NCBI GenBank assembly: GCA_034927815.1
Contig: JAYFPK010000003.1
Span: 72,614 to 136,613, forward strand
Direction of reading: 5' to 3'
DNA length: 64,000 nucleotides
Source: Limiplasma sp034927815
GTDB lineage: Bacteria; Bacillota; Clostridia; Christensenellales; Aristaeellaceae
Positions within the stretch are counted from its first letter, which is position 1. Each line of letters starts with the position of its first letter. Positions 57,001-64,000 of the stretch are shown in pieces. Made by a program: the position numbers and the translations under genes. The notes under the pieces are model-generated. The model made no database searches. It saw only the letters and a program-made list of their open reading frames with translations, and was not told the origin of the DNA.

Positions 57001-59588
57001 TCACCCTCACGGATACCCTGGGCTACTACGATACCCATAGGATTGTGGGGAATGTCATGGTCCGGTTCGGTTCCATGGGTGATTGTCTCCTCTTCTCTCC
57101 GCATACGGATGGACGCGGGTTTTCCTATAGCGCTTGGGGAGAGAGGCCCCATCCCGATGGCACAGGCTATATCTTCACATACCAGACCCAGGTGGACTCC
57201 TATTACCTTACCGCCCCCGGCAGACACACCTTCTCCAACACAGCGTCCTTTTCGGCTTGGGGGGAAACCTACACCGGCCCTGCTTCCGTAACCCTGAACA
57301 ACGGCGGCGAGGATGTGTTCACCAAGTCCGTGGGCAATGTCGACCAAACTAACTACACCGCGGAGTGGACGCTACGCATTTCCCCCCGCCATGTTCCAAG
57401 GTCGGACCTCGACGCCTTATCCCTGACGGACGCATTGGAGGGAAACCCATCCGATTCCTGGATTCTCAAACCCACGCTCTCGGTGACCCACGGCCAACGG
57501 CCACTGTCTGAAGATACTGATTACCGCGTGCTTTGGAACGGAAGCGGCAATGCGAGGCCCAACGGTTTCACCTTGTATTTTACCGACGATTTCATCCCCA
57601 CGGAGGATGTCCTTGTTACCTACAAATCCCGGCACGCGGGGGAACAGGTGACCGCGTTCCCCCGCGTTTACCGCAACCGCGCCAGGCTCAACTACTACAT
57701 TGAGGGGAGACCCCAGGAGCGGGAAAAATATGCCAGCTGGACCCTGGACGCCCCGCCCGCCATCGAGCTCACCATAGTCGATGACAGGGATCATGAAACC
57801 GTCCTTGAGGGGGCGAAATTTACCCTCAAGGAAGCGAATCTTGACGGCGGGAGATTCGATCCTGTCTCCACGAAAACCTCGTGCTCCGACGGCAAGGTGG
57901 AGTTTTCAGGGCTGAAATACAATGAGCTCTACTGGATCGAGAAAGTCACAGCCCCTCCTGGCTATGCCCCCAGCGCTGATTCCCTGTACTTTGCCATCCC
58001 CGGTTCGGATGAAGCTGCCTGGGAGGAGGCCCGGGACAAAATTAATGCTGTCTTTCCCGCCATCTCCTACACCGTCGGCGGAGGCCCGCGTGAAGTGGCC
58101 TATAAGCCCACCCACGTCATCGTCAGGAGTATCGCTGAAACTGCAGGCCGTCCTGAACTCCCCGGTGCAACGTTGGCTGTGGTAGACTGCGATACCAATG
58201 AGACCGTGGAGCAGTGGATCTCCGGTACCACACCCCATGAGATTATTGGGAAACTGATCGTCGGCAAAAGATACATTTTGCACGAGATGGCCCCGGCTGA
58301 TGGCTATTACTTAGCATCCTCTGTGTTTTTCGGCGTCAGCACGTGCGAATCCCCGACCCAGATAGAGATAATAAATACGCCTACCCGTGCCAGGATCCAT
58401 AGGATGAGCGCCTGGGCCTACCATATGCCCGGCGCAAAGTTGAAAGTGGTGGACTCCATTACCCAAGAAACGGTGGAACAATGGACTTCCACAGCTACGT
58501 ACCATGAGATCGTCGGGAAGCTGATTCCCGGCAAAGACTATACTGTGGTGGAGGTGACCCCTCCTGACGGTTATACACTAGCATCGTCCCAAGATCTTTC
58601 CTTTTTCCTGGCCGAAATCAAAGTGAAGGATGTGTATCTGTTCAGCCTAACCACCGAAGCCCATATCAGCAAGGTGGCGGACCACACCCGCGCGCCCCTT
58701 GCCGGAGCAATGTTAAAGGTGATAGACCCTGTTACCGGGGCGACGGTGGAGCAATGGACTTCCACGGATACCCCTTATAAGATCGCAGCGAAGCTGGCTG
58801 CAGGAAAAGAATATGTATTGATGGAAGAAACCCCTCCCAATGGTTATGCGCTGGCCCAACCTGTCCGCTTTACCATCAACACGGGGGCGCTGATAGACCG
58901 AGTGGAGATGGTAGACCCGCCCACCCAGGCCATCCTCGGCAGGACCGCCACCCCCGGCAGTCCCCAGCTCTCCGGCGCAAGGCTCAAAATCATGGACGGC
59001 AATACCCCGGTGGAGGCCTGGGTTTCCGCCTCCGCGCCCCATGAGGTCGTAGGGAAGCTGACAGCGGGCAAGACCTACACCTTGGTAGAGGAAAGCCCTC
59101 CCCGGGGCCATGTGGCCGCGCAGCCCTTGGAATTTACCGTCAGCACGGACGGCTCCCAGGACCGGGTGGAGCTGGTGGATGGAGCGCTCCCGGCCACGGA
59201 CGTAAGCATCAGCAAGCGAAGGCTCACCGGAACCGATGAACTGCCCGGGGCCATCCTCTCCCTGCGGATGGCCGACGGCACCGTGGTGGACACCTGGGTT
59301 TCCGGCACCGCGCCCCACCGGCTGGTGAAAAGGCTCACCGCCGGGGCCACCTATACCTTGGTGGAGAACTCCGCCCCCAGGGGTTATGAGATCGCCCCCT
59401 CCATCACCTTTGTGGTGAACGCGGACGGCGCGCCGCAAACCATCATCATGCGGGACGCCCCCAAGGAAAGCGGCCTTCCCAAAACAGGGGACGCCGCCCC
59501 CCTGGCCCTTTGGCTGGGCATCCTGGGGGCAAGCGTTGCGCTGCTGGTCCTCTCCGCCGCGCTTCTGCGGAGGAAAAAGGGCGCATAA
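54084..59588 (+). CDS. Large LPKTG-anchored surface adhesin-like protein
   Basis: This is an 1834-residue exported protein. The signal peptide ends near A35. Next come a proline/threonine repeat (about 48-165), an InlB B-repeat-like unit (181-252) and an acidic proline spacer (252-345). Three related units of about 150 residues follow (355-509, 510-662, 663-811), each closing with an FPGAD-like strand. Three domains resembling collagen-adhesin or DUF11 types span 811-1215. A SpaA-like domain (1227-1340), five SpaA-like repeats of about 91 residues (from 1342, 1433, 1524, 1614, 1705), LPKTG near 1798, a helix and RRKKGA complete it. SpaA-type domains often form isopeptide bonds. The class B sortase downstream probably anchors it. 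Confidence 0.88.
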   Translation: MTRQTKWKKVLLVLLLVCMMTVQYAVPSAYPATYAEETVTQPPSDEPAAPCQVPPTAAPVIVAPAIPAPCQVPPTAALVTEAPATLTPSPAPPTVAPVTEAPATSTPSPAPPTAALVTVAPAIPAPSQAPPTAALVTEAPATLTPSPAPPTVAPVTEAPATPTQAQPSATPEATATPAPKATVLFVDWNGTVFATFEAALGGPVDAPKGIPQREGYRFLCWAIQDAEGNWVPHGPAFMVNSAEVTFYARYNELPPEPLDPRDEESPTPQPPQESEDPQESPEPRESAAPDETVNPADPEESLPPEDNPNPDESPEPGEESSPEPSQDPSLLPEDLLEDELLVLEETPLEDAPASTYRLEDIAARIDVMLAVVMDDGSVHHLPSHTPIERNPTVRLKLTLRYQLRPIADDPLESGSMVYYTFPSALNLDSADGTLSHSDGSLGGSYTLSGNQLVLSPTQGYLFNSGGDTLHLDATLNWSAIGNADTFTLHFPGADSLELTFTDGGASPVTYNLEGLAGLLQVELGISVNGEYYDPYAPIPRNTDVDLDLRLNYCLPIKYGVPTCADTIQYTFPSALPLESASKSIYDDTALAGSYTISHNALTLRLEESYLETHVGHDMEGVLSLAGTLDWSIIGEADTYDLEFPGADAITLAFSDGGPSPATYQLADLADSIKVELAVSVNQQPVDLSKPIDRSANVSLNVKLECSLPAERVPLTHKDKIVYPLPDAVDIRELHGEVKNSEEDRIGSYSIAEKELALQLDQSYLESHVEEAIENQLELKGGFDWDVICEAGSYTLTFPNAKAFPLTFTDGEINVEKRILSCNPSDSNEVVYEIRVSSIRGMGREVVITDVLGQDLRYGGVAGSLPAGVIVEPSGSGQTLTIRIAQLDPGLPCVISYQTIIRDEAYKYGTTPERLTNTATWEEIPGVSKSVSVTVPNPAKNWIRKEGAVADPAIGRINWTVTVNEGYFIDMEDITLTDTLGYYDTHRIVGNVMVRFGSMGDCLLFSPHTDGRGFSYSAWGERPHPDGTGYIFTYQTQVDSYYLTAPGRHTFSNTASFSAWGETYTGPASVTLNNGGEDVFTKSVGNVDQTNYTAEWTLRISPRHVPRSDLDALSLTDALEGNPSDSWILKPTLSVTHGQRPLSEDTDYRVLWNGSGNARPNGFTLYFTDDFIPTEDVLVTYKSRHAGEQVTAFPRVYRNRARLNYYIEGRPQEREKYASWTLDAPPAIELTIVDDRDHETVLEGAKFTLKEANLDGGRFDPVSTKTSCSDGKVEFSGLKYNELYWIEKVTAPPGYAPSADSLYFAIPGSDEAAWEEARDKINAVFPAISYTVGGGPREVAYKPTHVIVRSIAETAGRPELPGATLAVVDCDTNETVEQWISGTTPHEIIGKLIVGKRYILHEMAPADGYYLASSVFFGVSTCESPTQIEIINTPTRARIHRMSAWAYHMPGAKLKVVDSITQETVEQWTSTATYHEIVGKLIPGKDYTVVEVTPPDGYTLASSQDLSFFLAEIKVKDVYLFSLTTEAHISKVADHTRAPLAGAMLKVIDPVTGATVEQWTSTDTPYKIAAKLAAGKEYVLMEETPPNGYALAQPVRFTINTGALIDRVEMVDPPTQAILGRTATPGSPQLSGARLKIMDGNTPVEAWVSASAPHEVVGKLTAGKTYTLVEESPPRGHVAAQPLEFTVSTDGSQDRVELVDGALPATDVSISKRRLTGTDELPGAILSLRMADGTVVDTWVSGTAPHRLVKRLTAGATYTLVENSAPRGYEIAPSITFVVNADGAPQTIIMRDAPKESGLPKTGDAAPLALWLGILGASVALLVLSAALLRRKKGA
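54225..54570 (+). repeat. 57-base coding tandem repeat in the surface protein gene
   Basis: About six 19-residue units of the type APATLTPSPAPPTVAPVTE occur. Units come in a higher-order order (AIPAP, ATLTP, ATSTP, then AIPAP, ATLTP, ATPTQ), so a three-unit block of 171 bases was duplicated. Units one and two contain cysteine (PCQVPPT). Confidence 0.85.
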
Positions 59589-59659
59589 CCCATAGACATG
59601 CCGAAGGCAAGCTCCGTTTTCCGGGGCTCCGCTTCCCTTGCTGAAAAGGAGTTTTTCCA

Positions 59660-60577
59660 ATGGATTCACCCAAGAAAAAAGGAACTCCGGGGCGCGCGCT
59701 GTTGTACCTGCTGCTCTGCGCAGGCGTGGCCGGGGTCGGTTACTCCGGGTATCAAATCTACAGCCTCCAGGCGGAGTATGCCAAGGGGCAAAGCGTATAC
59801 GAGGAAATCCGCAAGGAGATGGCCGCATCCCAACCCGCGGCGGAGCTTGCCCCCGCCTCCGGGGAGCCGGCGAGCCTGGAGACATTGGCTTCCTGGCCCC
59901 AAACCCAGGCTCCGCAGCGGCCCGCCGCAGCCTCCGTCAGCGCGGATTCCGGCGGCGCGGTCCCCGTCAGCGTAGAAACCGGCGGCGCAGCCCCCGGCGA
60001 ACCGGCGCAGCCCATCTCCCAGATAGATTTCCGCAAGCTGCGGGACATAAACCAGGACTCAGTGGCCTGGGTCACCCTGGAGGGCACCGTCATGGATTAC
60101 CCCGTGGTTCAGGGAAGGGATAACGACTTCTATTTGAACCACCTGTTCACAGGGGGCTCCGGCAAGGCGGGCGCCATCTTCATGGAGGCCTCCAACACCC
60201 CGGATTTTCAGGACCGCCACACCATCCTCTTCGGCCATCACATGCGGGACGGCTCCATGTTCGCCACCCTGGACAAATACCGCGACCAGGCCTTCTATGA
60301 CGAGCACCCCACCATGACGCTCTACACCCCCCAGGGGGACTACCTCGTGAAGTGGTTCGCGGGCCGGGTGATCTCCCCCAGGAGCTTTCCCATTGCCTTT
60401 GACAGCGATGACGCTTTCCTGGAGTATGTGGACAGCGCCGTCCAGGCCTCGGACTTCGTTTCCCAGGTGCAGGCGTCCCCCGAGGACCGGATTCTTACGC
60501 TGTGCACCTGCTCCTACGTGTTTGACGACGCCCGCTATGCCCTCATGGGCATCTTGCAAGGCCCCCTTGCCCAATAA
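59660..60577 (+). CDS. srtB: Class B sortase
   Basis: This is a 305-residue sortase with an N-terminal membrane anchor (ALLYLLLCAGVAGVGY). An alanine/proline-rich stem of about 70 residues follows, then the catalytic domain. The active-site histidine lies in FGHHMRDGSMF (193-194), the cysteine is C284 in TLCTC and the arginine is R292. Class B features include the NDFYLNHLF region and the extended helix before the cysteine. It lies 71 bases after the LPKTG protein gene, with AAAGGAG upstream, and probably anchors or links that protein. The long stem is unusual. Confidence 0.92.
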   Translation: MDSPKKKGTPGRALLYLLLCAGVAGVGYSGYQIYSLQAEYAKGQSVYEEIRKEMAASQPAAELAPASGEPASLETLASWPQTQAPQRPAAASVSADSGGAVPVSVETGGAAPGEPAQPISQIDFRKLRDINQDSVAWVTLEGTVMDYPVVQGRDNDFYLNHLFTGGSGKAGAIFMEASNTPDFQDRHTILFGHHMRDGSMFATLDKYRDQAFYDEHPTMTLYTPQGDYLVKWFAGRVISPRSFPIAFDSDDAFLEYVDSAVQASDFVSQVQASPEDRILTLCTCSYVFDDARYALMGILQGPLAQ

Positions 60578-60610
60578 CCCGGGCCCCGGCGGCTTTTGGC
60601 AAGGCGGCAA

Positions 60611-60642
60611 AAGGCCCTGTAACGCTGATGTTACAGGGCCTT
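60611..60642 (+). terminator. Terminator of the sortase gene
   Basis: A 13-bp perfect stem (AAGGCCCTGTAAC and its complement, loop GCTGAT) is preceded by GGCAAA. It is a near copy, in opposite orientation, of the palindrome at 52207-52242. Confidence 0.75.
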
Positions 60643-60685
60643 GGCTATGGGGCAAAGCGGCGCGCCCCTTTTCCTCGCGTATGCC

Positions 60686-61969
60686 TTATTCCTCCTCCAC
60701 CCGGATCATGCTCTCCATGGTGGCGATATGGGGGGGAATTGCCTCAATGGCGTCGTGCATGGCCTTTTCATGGGCGCTGTGGGTGATGAGCACCATGGTC
60801 ACCCGGCCGTCCCTTTGCTCGCCCTTTTGCTGCATGGTGGCGATGCTCACCCCCTGATCCGCAAAGGCCTTGGCCACCTGACTCAGCACCCCGGGGGTAT
60901 CCTTGGCCAGGAGGCGGATGTAGTAGGGGCAGCGCCAGTCCATGTTCCGCTGGAGGGCCACGCTGGGGGCGGGGTCATTCTCAAAGGTGGGGTACATATG
61001 CTTTTGGGCGCTGGCGGCCCGTACCAAATCGCTGACAATGGCGCTGGCGGTGGGCATGTCCCCCGCCCCCCGGCCCAGAAACATCATCTCCCCGCAGGCA
61101 TGGCCCCGCAGAAACACCGCGTTGAAGGAACCGGATACGTTGGCCAGGGGATGGTCGCACCGGATCAGGGTGGGATGCACCCGGGTCTCCACGGACAGGC
61201 CGTCCCGCTTGGCGATGGCCAGCAGCTTCAGGGTATAGCCCAGCTCCTGCCCGCAGCGCACATCCTCGGCCTGAATGCTGGTGATGCCCTCCACATAAAT
61301 GTTCTCAAAGGGTACCCGCCCGTGAAAGGCCAGGCTGGCCAAAATGCTGAGCTTGTAAGCCGCGTCCAGGCCCTCCACGTCCGCCGCCGGGTCCGGCTCC
61401 GCCAGGCCCAGGCGCTGGGCCTCCCGCAGCACATCCTCGTATTGCTCGTTGTTCTTGCTCATGCGGGTGAGGATGTAGTTGGTGGTGCCGTTCACAATGC
61501 CGTAAATCTTATCGATACGGTTGGCCTGGAGGCTTTCCTCCAGGGAATGGATGATGGGAATGGCCCCGCAGACCGCGGCCTCATAATACAGCCCCGCGCC
61601 CTTCTCCTGGGCGGTTTTCTGCAAGGTATGCCAATGGAGGGCAAAGGCCACCTTGTTGGCGGTGACCACGGTCTTGCCCCTTTCCAGGGACTGGCGCATC
61701 CAGGTGCTGGCGGGCTCCTCCCCTCCCAGAAACTCCACCACGATGGAGATTTCCGGGTCGTCCAGGATATCCTCCACCCGCTGGGTCAGCACCCCCTGGG
61801 GAAAATCGATCCCACGGTCCTTGCCGGGCTCCCGCACCAGCACCTTCTTCACCTGAAAGGAGAGGTCCGTGCGGTGCCTGATGTCCTGCCCGAAACTCTC
61901 CAGCAGCCGCCATACGCCGCTGCCCACGTTACCACAGCCCAAAAAGCCCACTTGAACGATTTTACCCAT
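60686..61969 (-). CDS. hom: Homoserine dehydrogenase
   Basis: This is a 427-residue enzyme with an N-terminal NAD(P) fold (VGFLGCGNVGSGVW) and a catalytic domain (GIVNGTTNYIL; AEPDPAADVEGLDAAYKLSILA). A C-terminal ACT domain (DTPGVLSQVAKAFADQGVSI) is for feedback control by threonine. It makes homoserine from aspartate semialdehyde. The ATG at 61969 is preferred over one three codons earlier because AAAGGA is then eight bases away. It follows coaX by 48 bases and may be read from the panT promoter. Confidence 0.96.
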   Translation of the reverse strand: MGKIVQVGFLGCGNVGSGVWRLLESFGQDIRHRTDLSFQVKKVLVREPGKDRGIDFPQGVLTQRVEDILDDPEISIVVEFLGGEEPASTWMRQSLERGKTVVTANKVAFALHWHTLQKTAQEKGAGLYYEAAVCGAIPIIHSLEESLQANRIDKIYGIVNGTTNYILTRMSKNNEQYEDVLREAQRLGLAEPDPAADVEGLDAAYKLSILASLAFHGRVPFENIYVEGITSIQAEDVRCGQELGYTLKLLAIAKRDGLSVETRVHPTLIRCDHPLANVSGSFNAVFLRGHACGEMMFLGRGAGDMPTASAIVSDLVRAASAQKHMYPTFENDPAPSVALQRNMDWRCPYYIRLLAKDTPGVLSQVAKAFADQGVSIATMQQKGEQRDGRVTMVLITHSAHEKAMHDAIEAIPPHIATMESMIRVEEE

Positions 61970-62017
61970 CCCGTTCATCCTTTCACCGCCATGCCCGAAG
62001 GGCGGCGGCCTGCATCA

Positions 62018-62782
62018 TCATTGATTGCGCTCGTAGAGGATGCGCAGCCCCTTGAGGGTCAAAAGGCCGTCCAGCTTGTCGATGGCTCCGTCCTCCGCCA
62101 CCAGCACCGCCATGCCCCCCGTAGCCACCACCATGGCGTTGGGCGCGCCCAGCTCCTTCTTCATCTGCTTGATCAGGTACTCCACCTGGCCGATGTAGCC
62201 GTAAATGAGGCCGGACTGCAAATTGGTGATGGTGGTTTTGCCAATGACGTGATCCGGCTTCACCAGCTCAAAATGGGGCAGCTTGGCCGTATCCCGCACC
62301 AAGGCCTCGCTGGCCAGCTTGATTCCCGGGCAGATGCATCCCCCCAGGAAGGACCCGTTCCCATCCACGGCTCCAAAGGTGGTGGCGGTGCCAAAATCGA
62401 TGAAAATGCAAGGCCCGCCGTAAAACTCATAGGCCGCCACGGCGTTGGCGATGCGGTCGCTTCCCAGCTCCCGTGGGTTCTCATATTTGATGTTGATGCC
62501 CGTCTTGATCCCCGGGGCCACCATCATGGGGGTTTTGTGAAAATAGTTTTTACACATGTGCTCCAGGGTAAAATTGATGGTGGGCACCACGCTGGAGATC
62601 ACGATGCCCTGAACGTCCCCCAGCTCCATGTGCGCCTGGGAAAAAAGGCCGGCCAGAATCAGGCCGTATTCGTCGGAGGTATAGGTCTTGCTGGTGGAAA
62701 TGCGCCAGTACTGCCGCATGTCCGCGCCCTCAAACAGCGCCGTTTTAATGTTGGTATTCCCAACGTCCATGGTCAAAATCAT
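62018..62782 (-). CDS. coaX: Type III pantothenate kinase
   Basis: This is a 254-residue CoaX with MDVGNTNIKTALFEG, the FIDFGTATTFGAVD segment and the C-terminal VATGGMAVL, all part of the ASKHA fold. It makes 4'-phosphopantothenate, the first step of coenzyme A synthesis, and unlike type I is not inhibited by CoA. The ATG overlaps the stop of the transporter gene (ATGA). Uptake and phosphorylation of pantothenate are therefore encoded together. Confidence 0.95.
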   Translation of the reverse strand: MILTMDVGNTNIKTALFEGADMRQYWRISTSKTYTSDEYGLILAGLFSQAHMELGDVQGIVISSVVPTINFTLEHMCKNYFHKTPMMVAPGIKTGINIKYENPRELGSDRIANAVAAYEFYGGPCIFIDFGTATTFGAVDGNGSFLGGCICPGIKLASEALVRDTAKLPHFELVKPDHVIGKTTITNLQSGLIYGYIGQVEYLIKQMKKELGAPNAMVVATGGMAVLVAEDGAIDKLDGLLTLKGLRILYERNQ

Positions 62783-63486
62783 TGCTTGCGCTCCTTTTGT
62801 ACGGATACCACGCCCTTGCGCCCGGAGCGCCTTCCCAGGGCGTCCACCGCGGTCTTTAGAATGGGCACCAGCACCGCCGCCACCACCACCTCGGCAATGC
62901 CGTTGGGCAGGCCCACCACCGCCACCAGCCAGGCGGCGGCCTGGCCGGCATAGGCTCCGTCTGCGCCGCCGGAGGCGATGATCCCATTCACCAGCTCATT
63001 CAAGTCCTTTCCATACAGCAGCAAAATCATTCCCAGGCAGCCCACGGTGTTGGTAAGCGCGCCAAAAAGCGCGGCCACCCCCGCCCCGATCTGGTCGGAA
63101 ACGGCCCTGGACCCCCGCAGCTTTTTCCAAAGGAGGTACACCCCCAGGGCCGCCAAGGGGATCAACAGCCGGGGCAAAACGCTCACCAGGGGATTGCGGA
63201 AAAAAATCGTCAGGCCCACCATGCCGCTTTCCCAGGCCCGCAGAAGGCTGCAAAGGCCGAACACCAGGCCCACGGTCACGCCCACCACAGGCCCTTCCAC
63301 CAGCACCGCCAGGATCACCGGAATGTGCACCATGGTCACGGCGGGCAAGGGAGGGGGCAGCGGGATCATACCGATAGGGGTAAAGACCAGCACTGCGGTG
63401 ATGGCGCTGAGCATGGCCGCCAGCACCATCCTGCGGGTGGCTTGGCTCCGGCTTCGTCTCTTTTCATGGGAATCCTGCGTAGTCAT
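62779..63486 (-). CDS. panT: ECF transporter S component, probably for pantothenate
   Basis: This is a 235-residue membrane protein with six predicted helices and the S-component pattern (MVLAAMLSAITAVLVFTP, VHIPVILAVLVEGPVVGVTVGL). The fusion to coaX by an ATGA overlap suggests pantothenate as substrate; the protein itself does not show specificity. The ATG at 63486 is chosen because GGAGGA is then seven bases away, although an ATG two codons earlier exists. The energising module (EcfAA'T) is not in the window. Confidence 0.85.
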   Translation of the reverse strand: MTTQDSHEKRRSRSQATRRMVLAAMLSAITAVLVFTPIGMIPLPPPLPAVTMVHIPVILAVLVEGPVVGVTVGLVFGLCSLLRAWESGMVGLTIFFRNPLVSVLPRLLIPLAALGVYLLWKKLRGSRAVSDQIGAGVAALFGALTNTVGCLGMILLLYGKDLNELVNGIIASGGADGAYAGQAAAWLVAVVGLPNGIAEVVVAAVLVPILKTAVDALGRRSGRKGVVSVQKERKQ

Positions 63487-63608
63487 TGTCATTCCTCCGT
63501 TCGAGTTCTAAAGGAGATACCCGACGTGGGGCGGGGCGCCTGAAAATCCTTTGTAGCCAAGGGGCCCGCGTCCAACTCCAGGGGATGCTGGCGCTGCCTC
63601 TTTCTGCC

Positions 63609-63637
63609 ATTATAAAGCCTGAGGCCTGGAAAGTAAA
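63609..63637 (-). promoter_or_regulatory. Promoter of panT-coaX-hom
   Basis: On the minus strand TTTACT (63632-63637) and TATAAT (63609-63614) are separated by 17 bases. The leader to panT is about 115 bases; no known riboswitch was recognised in it. Confidence 0.65.
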
Positions 63638-63640
63638 GAA

Positions 63641-63860
63641 GGCGGGGGACCCGCCAGGGTGGAGGTGTTTGGTTTTGCTTTGTTTTTGGGAGAAGGGGGG
63701 TGGGTTATCTGTTTATGAGGAATTCAGGCTTGGGTCATAATGTACTAGATACTTCCTTCCTTGGTTGAAGGAACCGAAAACGTTAGGGGGCCGGGGGGAG
63801 TTCCGATTTTTCTTTCGCCCGCCCCAGAGCTACGCCCTGTGGCGGGTACGGTTCAGATAA
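63641..63860. other. Gene-free stretch with small hairpins
   Basis: No gene is supported. A 6-bp stem (GGCGGG / CCCGCC, 63641-63655) and a TTCCTT / AAGGAA stem near 63752-63770 are visible. The stretch leads into the structured repeat at the window end. Confidence 0.4.
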
Positions 63861-64000
63861 ATCGTCGCGGTCTTCACTGCCGTTTGACCGCTCGTTTATC
63901 TTCCCACTTCGGGTCGCTAGCCCTTCGGGCTGTGATCCGGCCTTTCGGTCGTCGCAGCCTTCACTACCGTTCGGCTGCTCGCCTCAAGCCCCACCTCTCG
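63861..64000 (-). repeat. Structured dispersed repeat, copy B, two hairpin modules
   Basis: Read on the minus strand this is two tandem modules. Hairpins GCAGCC/GGCTGC (63954-63978) and GCGGTC/GACCGC (63867-63891) each have a 13-base loop of the type RAACGGYAGTGMA and are each followed by GCGAC. Between them is AGCCC-GAA-GGGCT. Copy A at 29209-29368 has one such module with stem GCGGCC/GGCCGC. The repeat runs off the window, so its left end is unseen. Confidence 0.75.

Noticed and set aside
63487..63600. Possible vitamin riboswitch in the panT leader
   Set aside because: No thiamin, FMN, cobalamin or pan-motif core was recognisable in the leader of about 115 bases.

Overview
The window is chromosomal DNA, rich in G and C, from an endospore-forming member of the Clostridia (Bacillota). 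The evidence is an intact sigK, spoIVA and a SpoIID-type gene, the SCIFF peptide with its radical-SAM maturase (a Clostridia hallmark), Rex, RNase J and YlxR/YlxQ in the nusA-infB operon. GTG and TTG starts are common. No aerobic respiratory genes are seen. A gut-type lineage of the Eubacteriales or Christensenellales is plausible but is not proven by the sequence.

Layout. 1-5.9 kb: pirin, iron-dependent alcohol dehydrogenase, VanW-domain protein, the redox repressor Rex, and sigK. 5.9-13.3 kb: rpoB-rpoC with their own strong promoter, detached from the rplJL genes. 13.5-16 kb: an RseC-like protein and RNase J. 16.4-21.9 kb: an HtrA protease, then scfB, scfA, a TIGR04086 membrane protein, an IS1182-type transposase relic, an SH3-type secreted protein and yajC. 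22-26.5 kb: an ECF sigma factor with its membrane partner, and a ylbF-mltG-U32 peptidase operon. 26.6-29.4 kb: spoIVA behind a sigma-E-type promoter, followed by a small redox module (cytochrome b5-like lipoprotein plus a four-helix membrane protein with two H-x13-H pairs). 29.4-43.7 kb: a SpoIID-type gene, then the long translation and RNA-processing operon rimP-nusA-ylxR-ylxQ-infB-rbfA-nrnA-truB-ribF-rpsO-pnp-M16 protease-dUTPase, all on the minus strand. 44-52 kb: a PflX-like radical SAM protein, mnmE, addB, a small P-loop protein and thrC. 52.2-60.6 kb: a surface-adhesin island (HTH-type regulator, 1834-residue LPKTG protein, class B sortase) lying between thrC and hom. 60.7-63.5 kb: panT-coaX-hom. 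The last 140 bases hold a structured repeat that is also found, inverted, near 29.3 kb.

The most unusual items are: (1) a dispersed repeat built from hairpins whose 6-bp stems covary while a 13-nt loop is conserved; (2) the compact putative di-heme electron-transfer module at 28.4-29.2 kb, bracketed by related palindromes; (3) the adhesin/sortase island, both ends of which are closed by near-identical terminator palindromes in opposite orientation; (4) an extended SCIFF precursor; and (5) familiar enzymes that lack key motifs (RibF without a recognisable kinase signature, AddB without a Walker A motif). No tRNA, rRNA or CRISPR array was found.
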